A stretch of 54,340 nucleotides of DNA from contig JAKSLI010000017.1 in the NCBI GenBank assembly GCA_024401305.1, forward strand, positions 1 through 54,340, written 5' to 3'. A model generated the notes under the pieces. That model was not told the DNA's origin. It searched no databases and saw only the letters and a program-made list of their open reading frames with translations. Positions 41,594 through 50,450 of this stretch are shown in pieces; the stretch's first letter is position 1, and every line of letters begins with the position of its first letter. The position numbers and the translations under genes were made by a program. The stretch is from Bacteroidaceae bacterium. GTDB lineage: Bacteria; Bacteroidota; Bacteroidia; Bacteroidales; Bacteroidaceae.

Positions 41594-41602
41594 TAACTTT
41601 GC
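41594..41602 (+). promoter_or_regulatory. TRIC-like gene promoter -7 box
   Basis: TAACTTTGC, 18 bp before the TTG start at 41621. Confidence 0.7.
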
Positions 41603-41620
41603 GGCCTAAAACCATATACT

Positions 41621-42247
41621 TTGACAATAACTTTTCCCATAGAAATAATCGGAACGATAGCTTTTGCCATCTCCGGAGTGCGACTTGCAGGAAGGCGTGA
41701 CTACGACCTTTTCGGCGGTTTTGTGCTTGCGTGGGTGACGGCTGTCGGTGGCGGAACCTTGCGCGATGTGATGCTAGGACAGGTGCCGTTCTGGATGACG
41801 AGCCCTCTTTATATTATATGTACATTCGGAGCTCTCATTTTGGTGCAGATATTCTCCAGATTGATGGACAAGATGAACAAGGCTTGGGTGTTTTTCGACA
41901 CGCTTGGACTTGCCCTTTTTACCATTGCCGGCATGCAGAAAACACTCGATTGCGGACAACCGATGTGGGTTGCCATAATGATGGGTTGCATAACTGGTGT
42001 GGCAGGTGGTGTCATACGCGATGTCTTAGCAAGTATTCCGCCAGTTATCTGCCAGAAAGATATCTACGCAATGTCTTCAATATTAGGAGGTTGCGTGTAT
42101 GCCTTGCTACTTCAGTTCGACCTTGATTCGCTGCTTATTTCCGTCATTACTTTCTTCTTTATAACAATAGTCAGATTGCTTGGTCTTCGCTACAACATAG
42201 AGTTGCCGAAAATTAGGATGTCTGAGGATAAGAAACACAAGGTTTAA
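41621..42247 (+). CDS. TRIC-type (YicG-like) membrane protein, TTG start
   Basis: 208 residues, about seven hydrophobic segments with the repeated glycine-rich motifs of the prokaryotic trimeric intracellular cation channel family (AFAISGVRLAGRRDYDLFGG; GCITGVAGGVIRDVLA). The family N-terminus aligns right from the TTG; no ATG in frame is available between the promoter and this point. A short leader of roughly 12 nt results. Confidence 0.9.
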   Translation: MTITFPIEIIGTIAFAISGVRLAGRRDYDLFGGFVLAWVTAVGGGTLRDVMLGQVPFWMTSPLYIICTFGALILVQIFSRLMDKMNKAWVFFDTLGLALFTIAGMQKTLDCGQPMWVAIMMGCITGVAGGVIRDVLASIPPVICQKDIYAMSSILGGCVYALLLQFDLDSLLISVITFFFITIVRLLGLRYNIELPKIRMSEDKKHKV

Positions 42248-42354
42248 GGCGAAAAATGCGCCTTTTTATGCCGTGTTCTGTGCAAAAAAATCAAAAAAAG
42301 AAAAGTTTTCTGACATTATTTACCGTGAAAAACCTTGTTTACACATTATTTGTG

Positions 42355-42363
42355 TAAATTTGC
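42355..42363 (+). promoter_or_regulatory. tonB-like gene promoter -7 box
   Basis: TAAATTTGC with TTG about 18 bp upstream; only 9 bp before the ATG at 42373. Confidence 0.7.
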
Positions 42364-42372
42364 GCACGAATT

Positions 42373-43116
42373 ATGGAGTTAAAAAAATCACGAAAATACG
42401 ACCTTGAACGCTCACGACCATTGCGACTTGCTTTGTCGTTCATATCCGTGATAGCCATGGTTGTATTTTTGGGTAGTACTCCGATGATTATTTCTTCCCT
42501 AATGAACCTCAGCAACGATTATGGCGATGAGTCGATAGAAGACCTCAACATCGATTTCAATGAGGAGGACGATATGATTCAAGCCATACAGACTGAAGTG
42601 CAGGATGAGGTGACAGAGATAATCAAGCCCGTTGAAACCGTGACGGAAGCCGTTGAACCGGAAGAACCGGCAGAAGTCGAAACTACGAAGGAACAAATAG
42701 TAGAAACTGATTTCAATCCGGAAGATCTTCTCAAAGAGGAGGAAGATACTCCAATGCAAGAGGAGAAGGATGCCAAGCCGATTGCAAATCCTGAGCAGGA
42801 AGATATCCTTATCTCGCAACAGCTCCCTGAATACCCAGGCGGAATGTCGGAGCTTGTGAAATGGCTCAACAAGAACATCAAGTATCCGCAGGCTGCCATC
42901 AATCGCAAATTAAAAGGAGAAGTGCAGGTGGCATTCTTCATAGAAAAAGACGGAAAATGTACCGATTTCAAGGTCATCAAGTCGGCTCATCTTCTTCTCG
43001 ACCAGGAAGCTCTCCGTGTATGCAGAATGATGCCTACATGGAAACCGGGTAAGATAAAAGGAAAAGTGTGCAGGACATACTTCGTAATCCCAATAAATTT
43101 TGACCAGACAAACTAA
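42373..43116 (+). CDS. TonB-family energy transducer
   Basis: 247 residues. One N-terminal membrane segment (LALSFISVIAMVVFLGSTPM, about 17-36), a Glu/Pro/Thr-rich periplasmic spacer (about 55-150), and a C-terminal TonB domain (about 157-247: PEYPGGMSELVKWLNKNIKY; GEVQVAFFIEKDGK). Couples inner-membrane proton force to SusC-like receptors; no exbBD here. Leader is very short. The next gene follows 15 bp later. Confidence 0.92.
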   Translation: MELKKSRKYDLERSRPLRLALSFISVIAMVVFLGSTPMIISSLMNLSNDYGDESIEDLNIDFNEEDDMIQAIQTEVQDEVTEIIKPVETVTEAVEPEEPAEVETTKEQIVETDFNPEDLLKEEEDTPMQEEKDAKPIANPEQEDILISQQLPEYPGGMSELVKWLNKNIKYPQAAINRKLKGEVQVAFFIEKDGKCTDFKVIKSAHLLLDQEALRVCRMMPTWKPGKIKGKVCRTYFVIPINFDQTN

Positions 43117-43131
43117 AACAACTTTACCATC

Positions 43132-44100
43132 ATGCCAAATTGTGCAGAAATAGACTCAAAGAAACTACTCTCAATGTTTGAAGATTACCTTGCTGCTTCT
43201 GAAATCCACAAGGAGCCACAAGGCATCTACGATCCGATAAACTATGTGCTCTCAATGGGTGGCAAGCGCATTCGCCCTGTGCTTATGCTTCTTGCATACT
43301 CGCTCTACAAGGACAATGCCCAGGATATTCTTCCTGCTGCACTTGCCATTGAGACTTATCACAACTACACTCTGCTTCATGATGATGTGATGGATAATGC
43401 TGATGTGCGTCGTGGAATGCCTACAGTTCACAAGAAATGGAACGAGAACGCGGCTATCCTTTCCGGTGATTCTATGCTCGTCCTTGCTTACCAACGCATG
43501 CTTGAGGTAAAGAACGATAGAATAAAGGAGGTGCTCGACCTCTTCACTACGACTGCTCTTGAGATTGGTGAAGGCCAGCAGTATGACCTTGAGTTTGAAA
43601 CACGCATGGATGTGAAGGAGGAGGAATACATCGAGATGATCCGCCTGAAGACTTCCGTTCTCCTTGCCTGCGCCTTGAAGATCGGTGCTTTGCTTGCGAA
43701 TGCTCCTCAGGATGACTGCGACAAACTCTATGATTTCGGCATAAACATGGGTTTGGCATTCCAGCTTCAGGACGATTACCTTGATGTCTATGGCGATTTC
43801 AAGACATTCGGCAAGGCTATTGGCGGCGACATCCTTTGCGACAAGAAGACATTCATGCTCATCAACGCCATCAACAAGGCTGAAGACTTTGATTTCGGCA
43901 AGCAATATAAGACTCCACAAGAGAAGATCTCTGCCGTCACTAACCTCTACAACGAACTTGGTATTGACAAGCTTGCACAGGAGAAAATTGAATGCTACTT
44001 CAATCTTGCACGCAAGAATCTCAACGAGGTTTCTCTTCCTCTGGAAATCAAGCAGCCTTTGTATGATTACCTTGATGACATGTTGAAACGCGAGAAATAA
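43132..44100 (+). CDS. Polyprenyl diphosphate synthase
   Basis: 322 residues. First Asp-rich motif DDVMD at 84-88, second DDYLD at 214-218; GGKRIRPVLMLLAY and GEGQQYDLEFE support the trans-prenyltransferase family. Product chain length is not decided by sequence alone. Followed closely by xseB. Confidence 0.94.
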   Translation: MPNCAEIDSKKLLSMFEDYLAASEIHKEPQGIYDPINYVLSMGGKRIRPVLMLLAYSLYKDNAQDILPAALAIETYHNYTLLHDDVMDNADVRRGMPTVHKKWNENAAILSGDSMLVLAYQRMLEVKNDRIKEVLDLFTTTALEIGEGQQYDLEFETRMDVKEEEYIEMIRLKTSVLLACALKIGALLANAPQDDCDKLYDFGINMGLAFQLQDDYLDVYGDFKTFGKAIGGDILCDKKTFMLINAINKAEDFDFGKQYKTPQEKISAVTNLYNELGIDKLAQEKIECYFNLARKNLNEVSLPLEIKQPLYDYLDDMLKREK

Positions 44101-44125
44101 GTTAAAGTTAAGTCAAAGTCAATAC

Positions 44126-44305
44126 ATGAACTACAACGACGCTCTTCAAGAACTCCAAGGCATAGTCATGGAACTTGAAAACAATCCAACTGATATCGAG
44201 TCGCTTGCCAAGAAACTTAAGCGAGCACAAACGCTGATAAAGGCTTGCAAGGACAAACTCACCAAGACTGACGAGGAAATCCAAAAGCTCCTTAAAGCAG
44301 AATAA
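44126..44305 (+). CDS. xseB: Exodeoxyribonuclease VII small subunit
   Basis: 59 residues: MNYNDALQELQGIVMELENN, then a helical hairpin ending KLLKAE. Matches the XseB pattern (YxxAxxxLexIvxxLE). Partner xseA is not in the window. 25 bp after the polyprenyl synthase gene. Confidence 0.85.
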   Translation: MNYNDALQELQGIVMELENNPTDIESLAKKLKRAQTLIKACKDKLTKTDEEIQKLLKAE

Positions 44306-44341
44306 AGCCCGAAAGGCTAAATAAAAAAAGCTCCTATAGTG

Positions 44342-44372
44342 AGCCCCCGTGCCCAGCGGTTTTCCGCTGGGT
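44342..44372 (+). repeat. Intergenic palindrome with AGCCCCCGTGCCC head
   Basis: Hairpin CCCAGCGG-TTTT-CCGCTGGG at 44352-44371 after a head that matches the GCCACCGTTCCC head at 6853 in 11 of 13 positions. It follows xseB and precedes ilvE. Confidence 0.6.
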
Positions 44373-44418
44373 CTTAATAACGAAAACTATAAACACAAAA
44401 AGCATACAAACTACGATT

Positions 44419-45435
44419 ATGAAAGAATTAGATTGGGCCAATCTCGGCTTCGGTTATCGCAAAACCGACTACAATGTACGCTGCTACTATCGCAACGGTG
44501 AATGGGGCGAAATAGAAGTATGTTCAGAGGAAACTATTCCTCTCCACATGGCTGCCACTTGCCTCCACTATGGACAAGAGTGTTTCGAAGGACTCAAGGC
44601 TTACCGCTGTCCTGATGGCAAGGTGCGCGTATTCCGCAGCGAGGAGAATGCTGCTCGTATGCAGTCAACATGCCGTGGTACACTCATGCCAGAGCTTCCT
44701 ACAGAGAAATTCAACGAAATGGTTGACAAGGTTGTCCGTCTCAACGAGCGTTTCATCCCACCATACGAGAGCGGTGCTACTCTCTATATCCGCCCACTCC
44801 TTATCGGTACTGGCGCTCAGGTAGGTGTTCATCCAGCAAATGAGTACATATTCCTTATCTTCGTTACTCCAGTAGGTCCTTATTTCAAGGGTGGTTTCTT
44901 CGCAAACCCATACGTTATCATCCGCGAGTTCGACCGTTCAGCTCCTCTCGGAACAGGTATCTACAAGGTTGGTGGTAACTACGCTGCTTCTCTCCAGGCA
45001 AACAAGAAGGCTCACGACATGGGCTATGCTTGCGAGTTCTATCTCGACGCAAAGGAGAAGAAGTACATCGACGAGGCTGGTGCAGCTAACTTCTTTGGTA
45101 TCAAGAACAATACATACGTTACTCCAAAATCAACTTCTATCCTTCCTTCCATCACAAACAAGTCGCTCATGCAGCTTGCTGAGGACCTCGGCATGAAGGT
45201 TGAGCGTCGTGCTATTCCTGTAGAGGAACTTGAGGAATTCGAAGAGGCAGGCGCATGTGGTACAGCAGCCGTTATCTCTCCAATCTCCAAGATTGACGAC
45301 CCTGAGGTTGGCAAGTCATATGTCTTCGGCGACAAACCAGGACCATGGTCAGAGAAACTCTTCAAGAAGCTCGTTAATATCCAGTACGGTATCGACGAGG
45401 ATGTTCACGGATGGACTCGTGTGGTAATCGGCTAA
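44419..45435 (+). CDS. ilvE: Branched-chain amino acid aminotransferase
   Basis: PLP enzyme for the last step of Val, Leu and Ile synthesis. 338 residues, class IV fold: LHYGQECFEGLKAYRC, PLP-Lys region YAASLQANKKAHDMGY, and FEEAGACGTAAVISPI near the C-terminus. Confidence 0.97.
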   Translation: MKELDWANLGFGYRKTDYNVRCYYRNGEWGEIEVCSEETIPLHMAATCLHYGQECFEGLKAYRCPDGKVRVFRSEENAARMQSTCRGTLMPELPTEKFNEMVDKVVRLNERFIPPYESGATLYIRPLLIGTGAQVGVHPANEYIFLIFVTPVGPYFKGGFFANPYVIIREFDRSAPLGTGIYKVGGNYAASLQANKKAHDMGYACEFYLDAKEKKYIDEAGAANFFGIKNNTYVTPKSTSILPSITNKSLMQLAEDLGMKVERRAIPVEELEEFEEAGACGTAAVISPISKIDDPEVGKSYVFGDKPGPWSEKLFKKLVNIQYGIDEDVHGWTRVVIG

Positions 45436-45448
45436 TTGATAGAATGAT

Positions 45449-45643
45449 ATGAAGAAGAAAGTCCTTATTTATGTGATTATGGTATTGATCCTAACAGTTA
45501 TTGGTTTCGTAATCAGATTACTTTTGAATTTAATAGTTGGCAATACATCTGATAGTTACACCGAACAATTAATAGAATCATTGGGCTTTTCTATCGTTTT
45601 TATTCCAATTTATAACTGGTCACAAAAGAAACTTAAGAGTTAA
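45449..45643 (+). CDS. Small membrane protein of unknown function
   Basis: 64 residues with two hydrophobic segments ([33 protein letters not shown]) and a Lys-rich end. 13 bp after ilvE. Not recognised. Confidence 0.65.
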   Translation: MKKKVLIYVIMVLILTVIGFVIRLLLNLIVGNTSDSYTEQLIESLGFSIVFIPIYNWSQKKLKS

Positions 45644-45676
45644 TTTGCACAAAAGGGTCAGACCCCTTTGTGCAAA
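45644..45676. repeat. 33-bp palindrome (16-1-16), copy 1
   Basis: TTTGCACAAAAGGGTC-A-GACCCCTTTGTGCAAA, one mismatch. It starts on the base after a stop codon. Same plan as 54010-54042. Confidence 0.9.
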
Positions 45677-45696
45677 AATCTCTCAAACGACCTAAT

Positions 45697-46554
45697 ATGG
45701 GCAAAGGAAAACTTGCGAAATTCGCTGATATGGCATCATACGAGAATGTGTTTGAACACCCATTCTCTGTGATGCAGGATGTTCCTTTTGATATGAAGGG
45801 ACATTGGCATGAGCAATACTTTAAGAACAACAACCCTATTGTGCTCGAACTCGGGTGCGGTAAGGGTGAATATACTGTGGGCTTGGCTAAGAAGTTCCCT
45901 GACATGAACTTCATCGGTATAGACATCAAGGGTGCGCGAATGTGGACAGGTGCCACGCAAGCCATCCAAGAGAAACTTCCGAATGTTGCCTTCATTCGCA
46001 CGAATATCGAACTCATAGAACGCTTCTTTACTCAAGGCGAAGTAAGCGAGATATGGGTAACTTTCGCCGACCCTCAGATGAAGAAGGTGAACAAGCGCCT
46101 CACTTGCACCATGTTCCTTGAGCGTTACCGCAAGATTCTGAAGGATAACGGACTCGTTCATCTCAAGACAGACTCCAACTTCCTCTTCACTTATACCGAG
46201 TATATGGCTGAGCATAACCATCTCAAAGTGCTCACCAGTACCCGCAACCTATACGAAGACTGCAAGAAGGAAACTATTGAAGCCTCAGCCCCTGTTCCTG
46301 AAGCGTCCGTCACCGTTTCTGAAGCGTCAGCCACCGTTCCTGAAGCGTCCGCTTCAGGTCGTATACTTTCCCTCGCTGCTTCCATCCAGACTTACTACGA
46401 GTCCATGTGGATAGACCGTGGTCTTGACATCAAGTATATGGTGTTTGAACTCCCACAGGAAGGCACTCTGACTGAGAGTGAACGCGAGATTCCGCTCGAC
46501 GAGTACCGCTCTTACCAACGCGACAAACGCTCGCCAAAGGACACGGCTGTATAA
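45697..46554 (+). CDS. trmB: tRNA (guanine(46)-N7)-methyltransferase with repeat-encoded insert
   Basis: 285 residues from the ATG at 45697 ([20 protein letters not shown]), the family's start; an in-frame ATG at 45670 lies in the palindrome just upstream. SAM motif [10 protein letters not shown] at 51-60; [11 protein letters not shown] for catalysis and tRNA binding. Residues about 197-221 are [20 protein letters not shown] and following EASASG, encoded by three palindromic repeats and absent from homologues I recall. They sit between the conserved [10 protein letters not shown] and the C-terminal [11 protein letters not shown] helix region. Confidence 0.93.
   Translation: MGKGKLAKFADMASYENVFEHPFSVMQDVPFDMKGHWHEQYFKNNNPIVLELGCGKGEYTVGLAKKFPDMNFIGIDIKGARMWTGATQAIQEKLPNVAFIRTNIELIERFFTQGEVSEIWVTFADPQMKKVNKRLTCTMFLERYRKILKDNGLVHLKTDSNFLFTYTEYMAEHNHLKVLTSTRNLYEDCKKETIEASAPVPEASVTVSEASATVPEASASGRILSLAASIQTYYESMWIDRGLDIKYMVFELPQEGTLTESEREIPLDEYRSYQRDKRSPKDTAV
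46288..46360 (+). repeat. Coding palindromic repeat inside trmB, three tandem copies
   Basis: CCTGTTCCTGAAGCGTCCG, ACCGTTTCTGAAGCGTCAG and ACCGTTCCTGAAGCGTCCG. The last holds the perfect palindrome CCTGAAGCGTCCGCTTCAGG at 46339-46358. Same frame and peptide as in the SpoIID fusion gene. Confidence 0.85.
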
Positions 46555-46555
46555 T

Positions 46556-46627
46556 AGCCCTTCCCAGCAAGCTCCTCCTTGCAATAGAGCCCTTTTCTTA
46601 TGCACCTCCCTGCCGTTCTCGGCAGGG
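46556..46627 (+). repeat. Two intergenic palindromes after trmB
   Basis: AGCCCTTCCC with hairpin GCAAG/CTTGC (46567-46582), and CCCTGCCG-TTCT-CGGCAGGG (46608-46627), between trmB and mazG. Confidence 0.65.
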
Positions 46628-46644
46628 CTTAACCCCGAAATCAA

Positions 46645-47469
46645 ATGTTGAACAACCGTAAAGAACAACTCGCTGCCCTTGAGCGTCTGCTCGATGTGCT
46701 TGACCGCCTTCGTGCCGAATGCCCTTGGGACAAGAAGCAAACATACCAGTCGCTGCGTCCGAACACCATAGAAGAAACCTTCGAACTCTGTGACGCCCTC
46801 ATGAAGGAAGACAAGAAGAACATCTGCAAAGAGCTTGGTGATGTTCTCATGCATGTCATGTTCTACTCAAAGATTGGCTCTGAGACAGAGGACTTCGACA
46901 TTGCAGACGTGGCAAACCAACAGGCAGACAAACTCATCTTCCGCCATCCTCACATCTATGGCGAGGTAAAGGCTGATACGGCTGATGATGTTCTCAAGAC
47001 ATGGGAGAAGATAAAGCTTAAGGAGAAGGATGGCAACAAGACTGTTCTTGCTGGCGTTCCTGCCTCTCTTCCTTCGCTCATCAAGGCTTATCGCATTCAG
47101 GACAAGACGCGTAATGTAGGTTTTGATTGGGAAGACCGCAAGGATGTGTGGAAGAAGGTTCATGAAGAAATCGACGAGCTCCAAGCAGAACTTGAGCGCA
47201 TAGATGCAGCAGCTGTCAACGGAAATGCTGATGAAAAGAAGGCAGCAAAGGCTGATGCCGAGAAAGAATTTGGCGATGTGCTGTTCTCAATGATCAACGC
47301 GGCGCGTCTTTACAAGCTTAATCCTGACAACGCCCTTGAATCCACAAACCAAAAGTTCATAAAGCGTTTCAACTATATTGAACAGAAAGCTACGGAACAG
47401 GGCAAGTCGGTTGCAGATATGACTTTGGCTGAAATGGACAAGTACTGGGAGGAAGCTAAGAAACTTTAG
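46645..47469 (+). CDS. mazG: Nucleoside triphosphate pyrophosphohydrolase
   Basis: 274 residues, two MazG domains. Acidic EExxE helices in PNTIEETFELCDAL and, in the second domain, EKEFGDVLFSMINAAR. Hydrolyses noncanonical NTPs to NMPs. Confidence 0.95.
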   Translation: MLNNRKEQLAALERLLDVLDRLRAECPWDKKQTYQSLRPNTIEETFELCDALMKEDKKNICKELGDVLMHVMFYSKIGSETEDFDIADVANQQADKLIFRHPHIYGEVKADTADDVLKTWEKIKLKEKDGNKTVLAGVPASLPSLIKAYRIQDKTRNVGFDWEDRKDVWKKVHEEIDELQAELERIDAAAVNGNADEKKAAKADAEKEFGDVLFSMINAARLYKLNPDNALESTNQKFIKRFNYIEQKATEQGKSVADMTLAEMDKYWEEAKKL

Positions 47470-47591
47470 GTATTGCGTATAGTTTTCTATTTGGCGTTCG
47501 AACCTTGACTTATCTTGGCTCATTGCTGATATGCATTGCTAATATTTGTTAAAAGTACGGACTGCATTCGTAATATTCTCAAAAAATAGCG

Positions 47592-47600
47592 TAAATTTGC
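47592..47600 (+). promoter_or_regulatory. Efflux operon promoter -7 box
   Basis: TAAATTTGC, about 130 bp before the tolC-like ATG; drives the four-gene efflux run. Confidence 0.7.
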
Positions 47601-47731
47601 AGCCTGAAAACTTTTCTTGCCAAAGATAGTTTTCTCTAGGCCCACTTTATAGCCCTTAAGTCATTCAAGTTTACACATTAATATAATATAAGGTAAAAGT
47701 TGTTTCATACAACGTTTAAAAAAGACAGGAT

Positions 47732-49087
47732 ATGACATTGAAGACAAATGTAATCAAAACTCTCCTGATGACATTACTACTTTCATCAGGGTTGTTTGCA
47801 AATGCACAGACATCAACAGTCTCTTCCGCACCAAAATTGGACATTAATCTCGCCAAGGCAATTGAGATTGCTTTGGCAGATAACCCAACGATGAAGGTGG
47901 CTGAGAAGAGCATTGAACTTAAGAAGGTGGCAAACAAGGAAGCTTGGATGAACCTTCTTCCAACCCTTGACGCTCAGCTTGCGCTTTCTCATGCCATTAC
48001 AGTAGCTGAAATTCGTACAAGTATGGGTACTTTCAAGATGGGTATGGACGGTACAACTACTGCCCAGGGCGGTTTGACCCTCTCGCTTCCGATTTTTGCG
48101 CCTGCTATCTACAAGAACATCAGCATGACTAAGGACGACATTCTTCTCGCGCAGGAATCTGCTCGTGGCAGTCAGCTCGACCTTATCAAGCAGGTTACTA
48201 AGGCATACTACAGCGCACTTCTCGCAAAGAACAGCGTGGATGTCGTGCAGAAGGCATACGATGTGGCAGCTGAGAAATTCCGTGTCATCGACACTCGCTA
48301 CCAGCTTGGTAAATCGAGTGAATACGACCAACTCTCAGCTTCAGTACAGATGCGTTCTATGCAGTCATCTCTCGTAAGCACAAAGTCTGGTCTTAACCTC
48401 GCTCTCCTTCAGTTGAAGGTGCTCATGGGCATCACGGAGAATGTTGATCTCAACATCACAGACGACCTCAACAATTACGCTAAGAACCCAAAGGTGGAGG
48501 ATCAGTTCGAACTCAACATGGAACTCGACAATAACTCTGGTCTTCGTCAGATCAACTACAACGAGAAACTCCTCAACCATGTTTCTGATGTGTTGAAGGC
48601 AAGTTTCATGCCTACTATCGCTCTCCAGCTTACAGGTCAGTATCAGTCTATGTCAAACCAGGATTGGAACCTCTTCAAATACCACTACTCTCCAAGTAGC
48701 ACACTTTCGCTTGCTATTTCAATTCCAATCTTCCACGCTACCAATTTTACAAAGCTTAAGAGCAACAAGCTTCAGATAGCACAGCTTCAGGACACTCGTC
48801 AGAACACGCTCAACCAGCTCCGTATGGCTGTGGCAAGCTACCGCAATAACATGTATTCTTCAATTGACCAGATGGAGACCAACAAGCAGGCAGTGGCTCA
48901 GGCACAGAAGGCTGTTGACATCTCGGCTATGCGCTATGAGGTGGGCAACGGAACCGTGCTTGAACTCAACCAGAGTCAGACAGCTCTCACACAAGCTGAA
49001 CTCACTTATAGCCAGAGCGTTTACGATTTCCTTACAAACAAGGCTGACCTTGACTACACTCTAGGTCGCGAGACTTATTTGAAATAG
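47732..49087 (+). CDS. TolC-family outer-membrane efflux protein
   Basis: 451 residues. Signal peptide MTLKTNVIKTLLMTLLLSSG...ANAQ, then two OEP repeats with long coiled coils (e.g. VAEKSIELKKVANKEAWMNL; GNGTVLELNQSQTALTQAEL). Outer-membrane channel of the following RND pump. Confidence 0.94.
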   Translation: MTLKTNVIKTLLMTLLLSSGLFANAQTSTVSSAPKLDINLAKAIEIALADNPTMKVAEKSIELKKVANKEAWMNLLPTLDAQLALSHAITVAEIRTSMGTFKMGMDGTTTAQGGLTLSLPIFAPAIYKNISMTKDDILLAQESARGSQLDLIKQVTKAYYSALLAKNSVDVVQKAYDVAAEKFRVIDTRYQLGKSSEYDQLSASVQMRSMQSSLVSTKSGLNLALLQLKVLMGITENVDLNITDDLNNYAKNPKVEDQFELNMELDNNSGLRQINYNEKLLNHVSDVLKASFMPTIALQLTGQYQSMSNQDWNLFKYHYSPSSTLSLAISIPIFHATNFTKLKSNKLQIAQLQDTRQNTLNQLRMAVASYRNNMYSSIDQMETNKQAVAQAQKAVDISAMRYEVGNGTVLELNQSQTALTQAELTYSQSVYDFLTNKADLDYTLGRETYLK

Positions 49088-49106
49088 AATAAAAAGAAAA
49101 ACAGAT

Positions 49107-50288
49107 ATGAAATTCAAGTTATTATCAATTGCAGCTCTTGGACTTTGCGTAGCATGCACATCTTGCAAGAAAGAGAATGATGGTGCTATGAAGCAGGAGC
49201 TTACACAAGTAAAGGTTACTACAGTCAAGAGTGAAAAGATCGGACAGATTGAAACTTATACTGCTACTGTAGAGAGCGATGTGAAGAACAACATCTCGCC
49301 AAACGCACCAATGCGTATCCGACAGATTTTCGTTGAGGTGGGCGACTATGTTTCAAAGGGACAGATCGTGGCGCTTCTTGACCAGGCTACTGAGAACCAG
49401 TTGGCTATGTCTATCCAGAGCCAGCAGTCTGCCATTGCAGGACAAGAGGCTAACTATCAGGCACTTGTTGCTAATGTTCATAGCTATGAGGCACAGGTTC
49501 AGCAGACTAAGCGTGAGGCTGATCGTATGGATGCTCTCTACAAGGCTGGTGGCATCTCAAAGTCTGATAACGAGGCTGTTCAGCTTCAACTCCAGACTCA
49601 GCAGCGTGCTCTCGAGGCTCAGCGCGAACAGCTTAAGGCACAGCGTGCTGCCATTGCTGCTCAGCAGGCACAGCTCAAGGGTCTCAATACTCAGAGTGCT
49701 TCCGTTGCTGAGAACAACAAGCTTCGCAGCCCTATCAGCGGTTATGTTACAGCTCGCAACTACGATGCTGGCGACATGACAGGCGGTCTTCCTGTACTCA
49801 CTATCGAGCAGACAAACCCAGTGAAGCTTCTCCTCAATGTTTCTGAGGTTTATTACCACAAGGTAAAGAAGGGTACACCAGTAGAAATCAAGCTCGACGC
49901 ATACGAAGAGAGAGGTTTCGGCGGTAATGTTACCATCGTTTACCCAACAGTTGACCAAGTTACACACACATTCCCTGTAGAGGTTACAATCAACAACTCT
50001 GACCAGGTTGTTCGTCCAGGTATGTTCGCTCGTGCCACAATCACTTTCGAATATAAGGATCACGTAGTAATTCCTGACGAGGCTCTCGTAAAGCAGATGG
50101 GTGCTGGCGACCGTTTCGTCTATGTCTATGACCCTTCTTCTCAGACAGTTCGCTACCAGAAGGTTGAACTTGGACGTCACATGGGCGACAAGTACGAAAT
50201 CAAGAGTGGTGTGAAGCCTAACGAGAAGGTTGTTGTTGCTGGCCAAAGCCGCCTCAACAACGGTAAGAAGGTTCAGGTTGTGAAGTAA
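49107..50288 (+). CDS. RND efflux periplasmic adaptor
   Basis: 393 residues, lipoprotein-like N-terminus with Cys in LCVACTSCK. Hairpin coiled coil with Gln/Ala-rich helices at about 95-205; lipoyl half-motifs flank it (EVGDYVSKGQIVALLDQA; LRSPISGYVTARNYDAGD). 19 bp after the tolC-like gene. Confidence 0.95.
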   Translation: MKFKLLSIAALGLCVACTSCKKENDGAMKQELTQVKVTTVKSEKIGQIETYTATVESDVKNNISPNAPMRIRQIFVEVGDYVSKGQIVALLDQATENQLAMSIQSQQSAIAGQEANYQALVANVHSYEAQVQQTKREADRMDALYKAGGISKSDNEAVQLQLQTQQRALEAQREQLKAQRAAIAAQQAQLKGLNTQSASVAENNKLRSPISGYVTARNYDAGDMTGGLPVLTIEQTNPVKLLLNVSEVYYHKVKKGTPVEIKLDAYEERGFGGNVTIVYPTVDQVTHTFPVEVTINNSDQVVRPGMFARATITFEYKDHVVIPDEALVKQMGAGDRFVYVYDPSSQTVRYQKVELGRHMGDKYEIKSGVKPNEKVVVAGQSRLNNGKKVQVVK

Positions 50289-50450
50289 AGTTTCGTAAGC
50301 TTCGCTACGAAGGCTTAAGGGTAAAAGCTAAAGGGTAAAGGCTTTTTCCCTACAAGATAATAATTAATTGAAGCTATGGTTAAAACTATTGCGCAGCAGC
50401 CTTTAGCCTTTACCCTTTAGCCAATAGCCTCAACTTGAAAAGTTGAATAA
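50289..50450 (+). repeat. Hairpin and inverted CTAAAGG repeats between pump genes
   Basis: Hairpin TTCGTA-8 nt-TACGAA (50292-50311), then a perfect 16-bp inverted pair GCTAAAGGGTAAAGGC (50327-50342) and GCCTTTACCCTTTAGC (50406-50421). 162 bp between the adaptor and the permease; could set the adaptor:permease ratio. Confidence 0.75.

Noticed and set aside
41362-41620. Tetrahydrofolate riboswitch in the fhs leader
   Set aside because: No matching conserved core seen in the 150-nt leader; such riboswitches are known mainly from Firmicutes.
47813-48331. Antisense 172-codon frame in the tolC-like gene
   Set aside because: Shadow of the outer-membrane protein gene; no motif.
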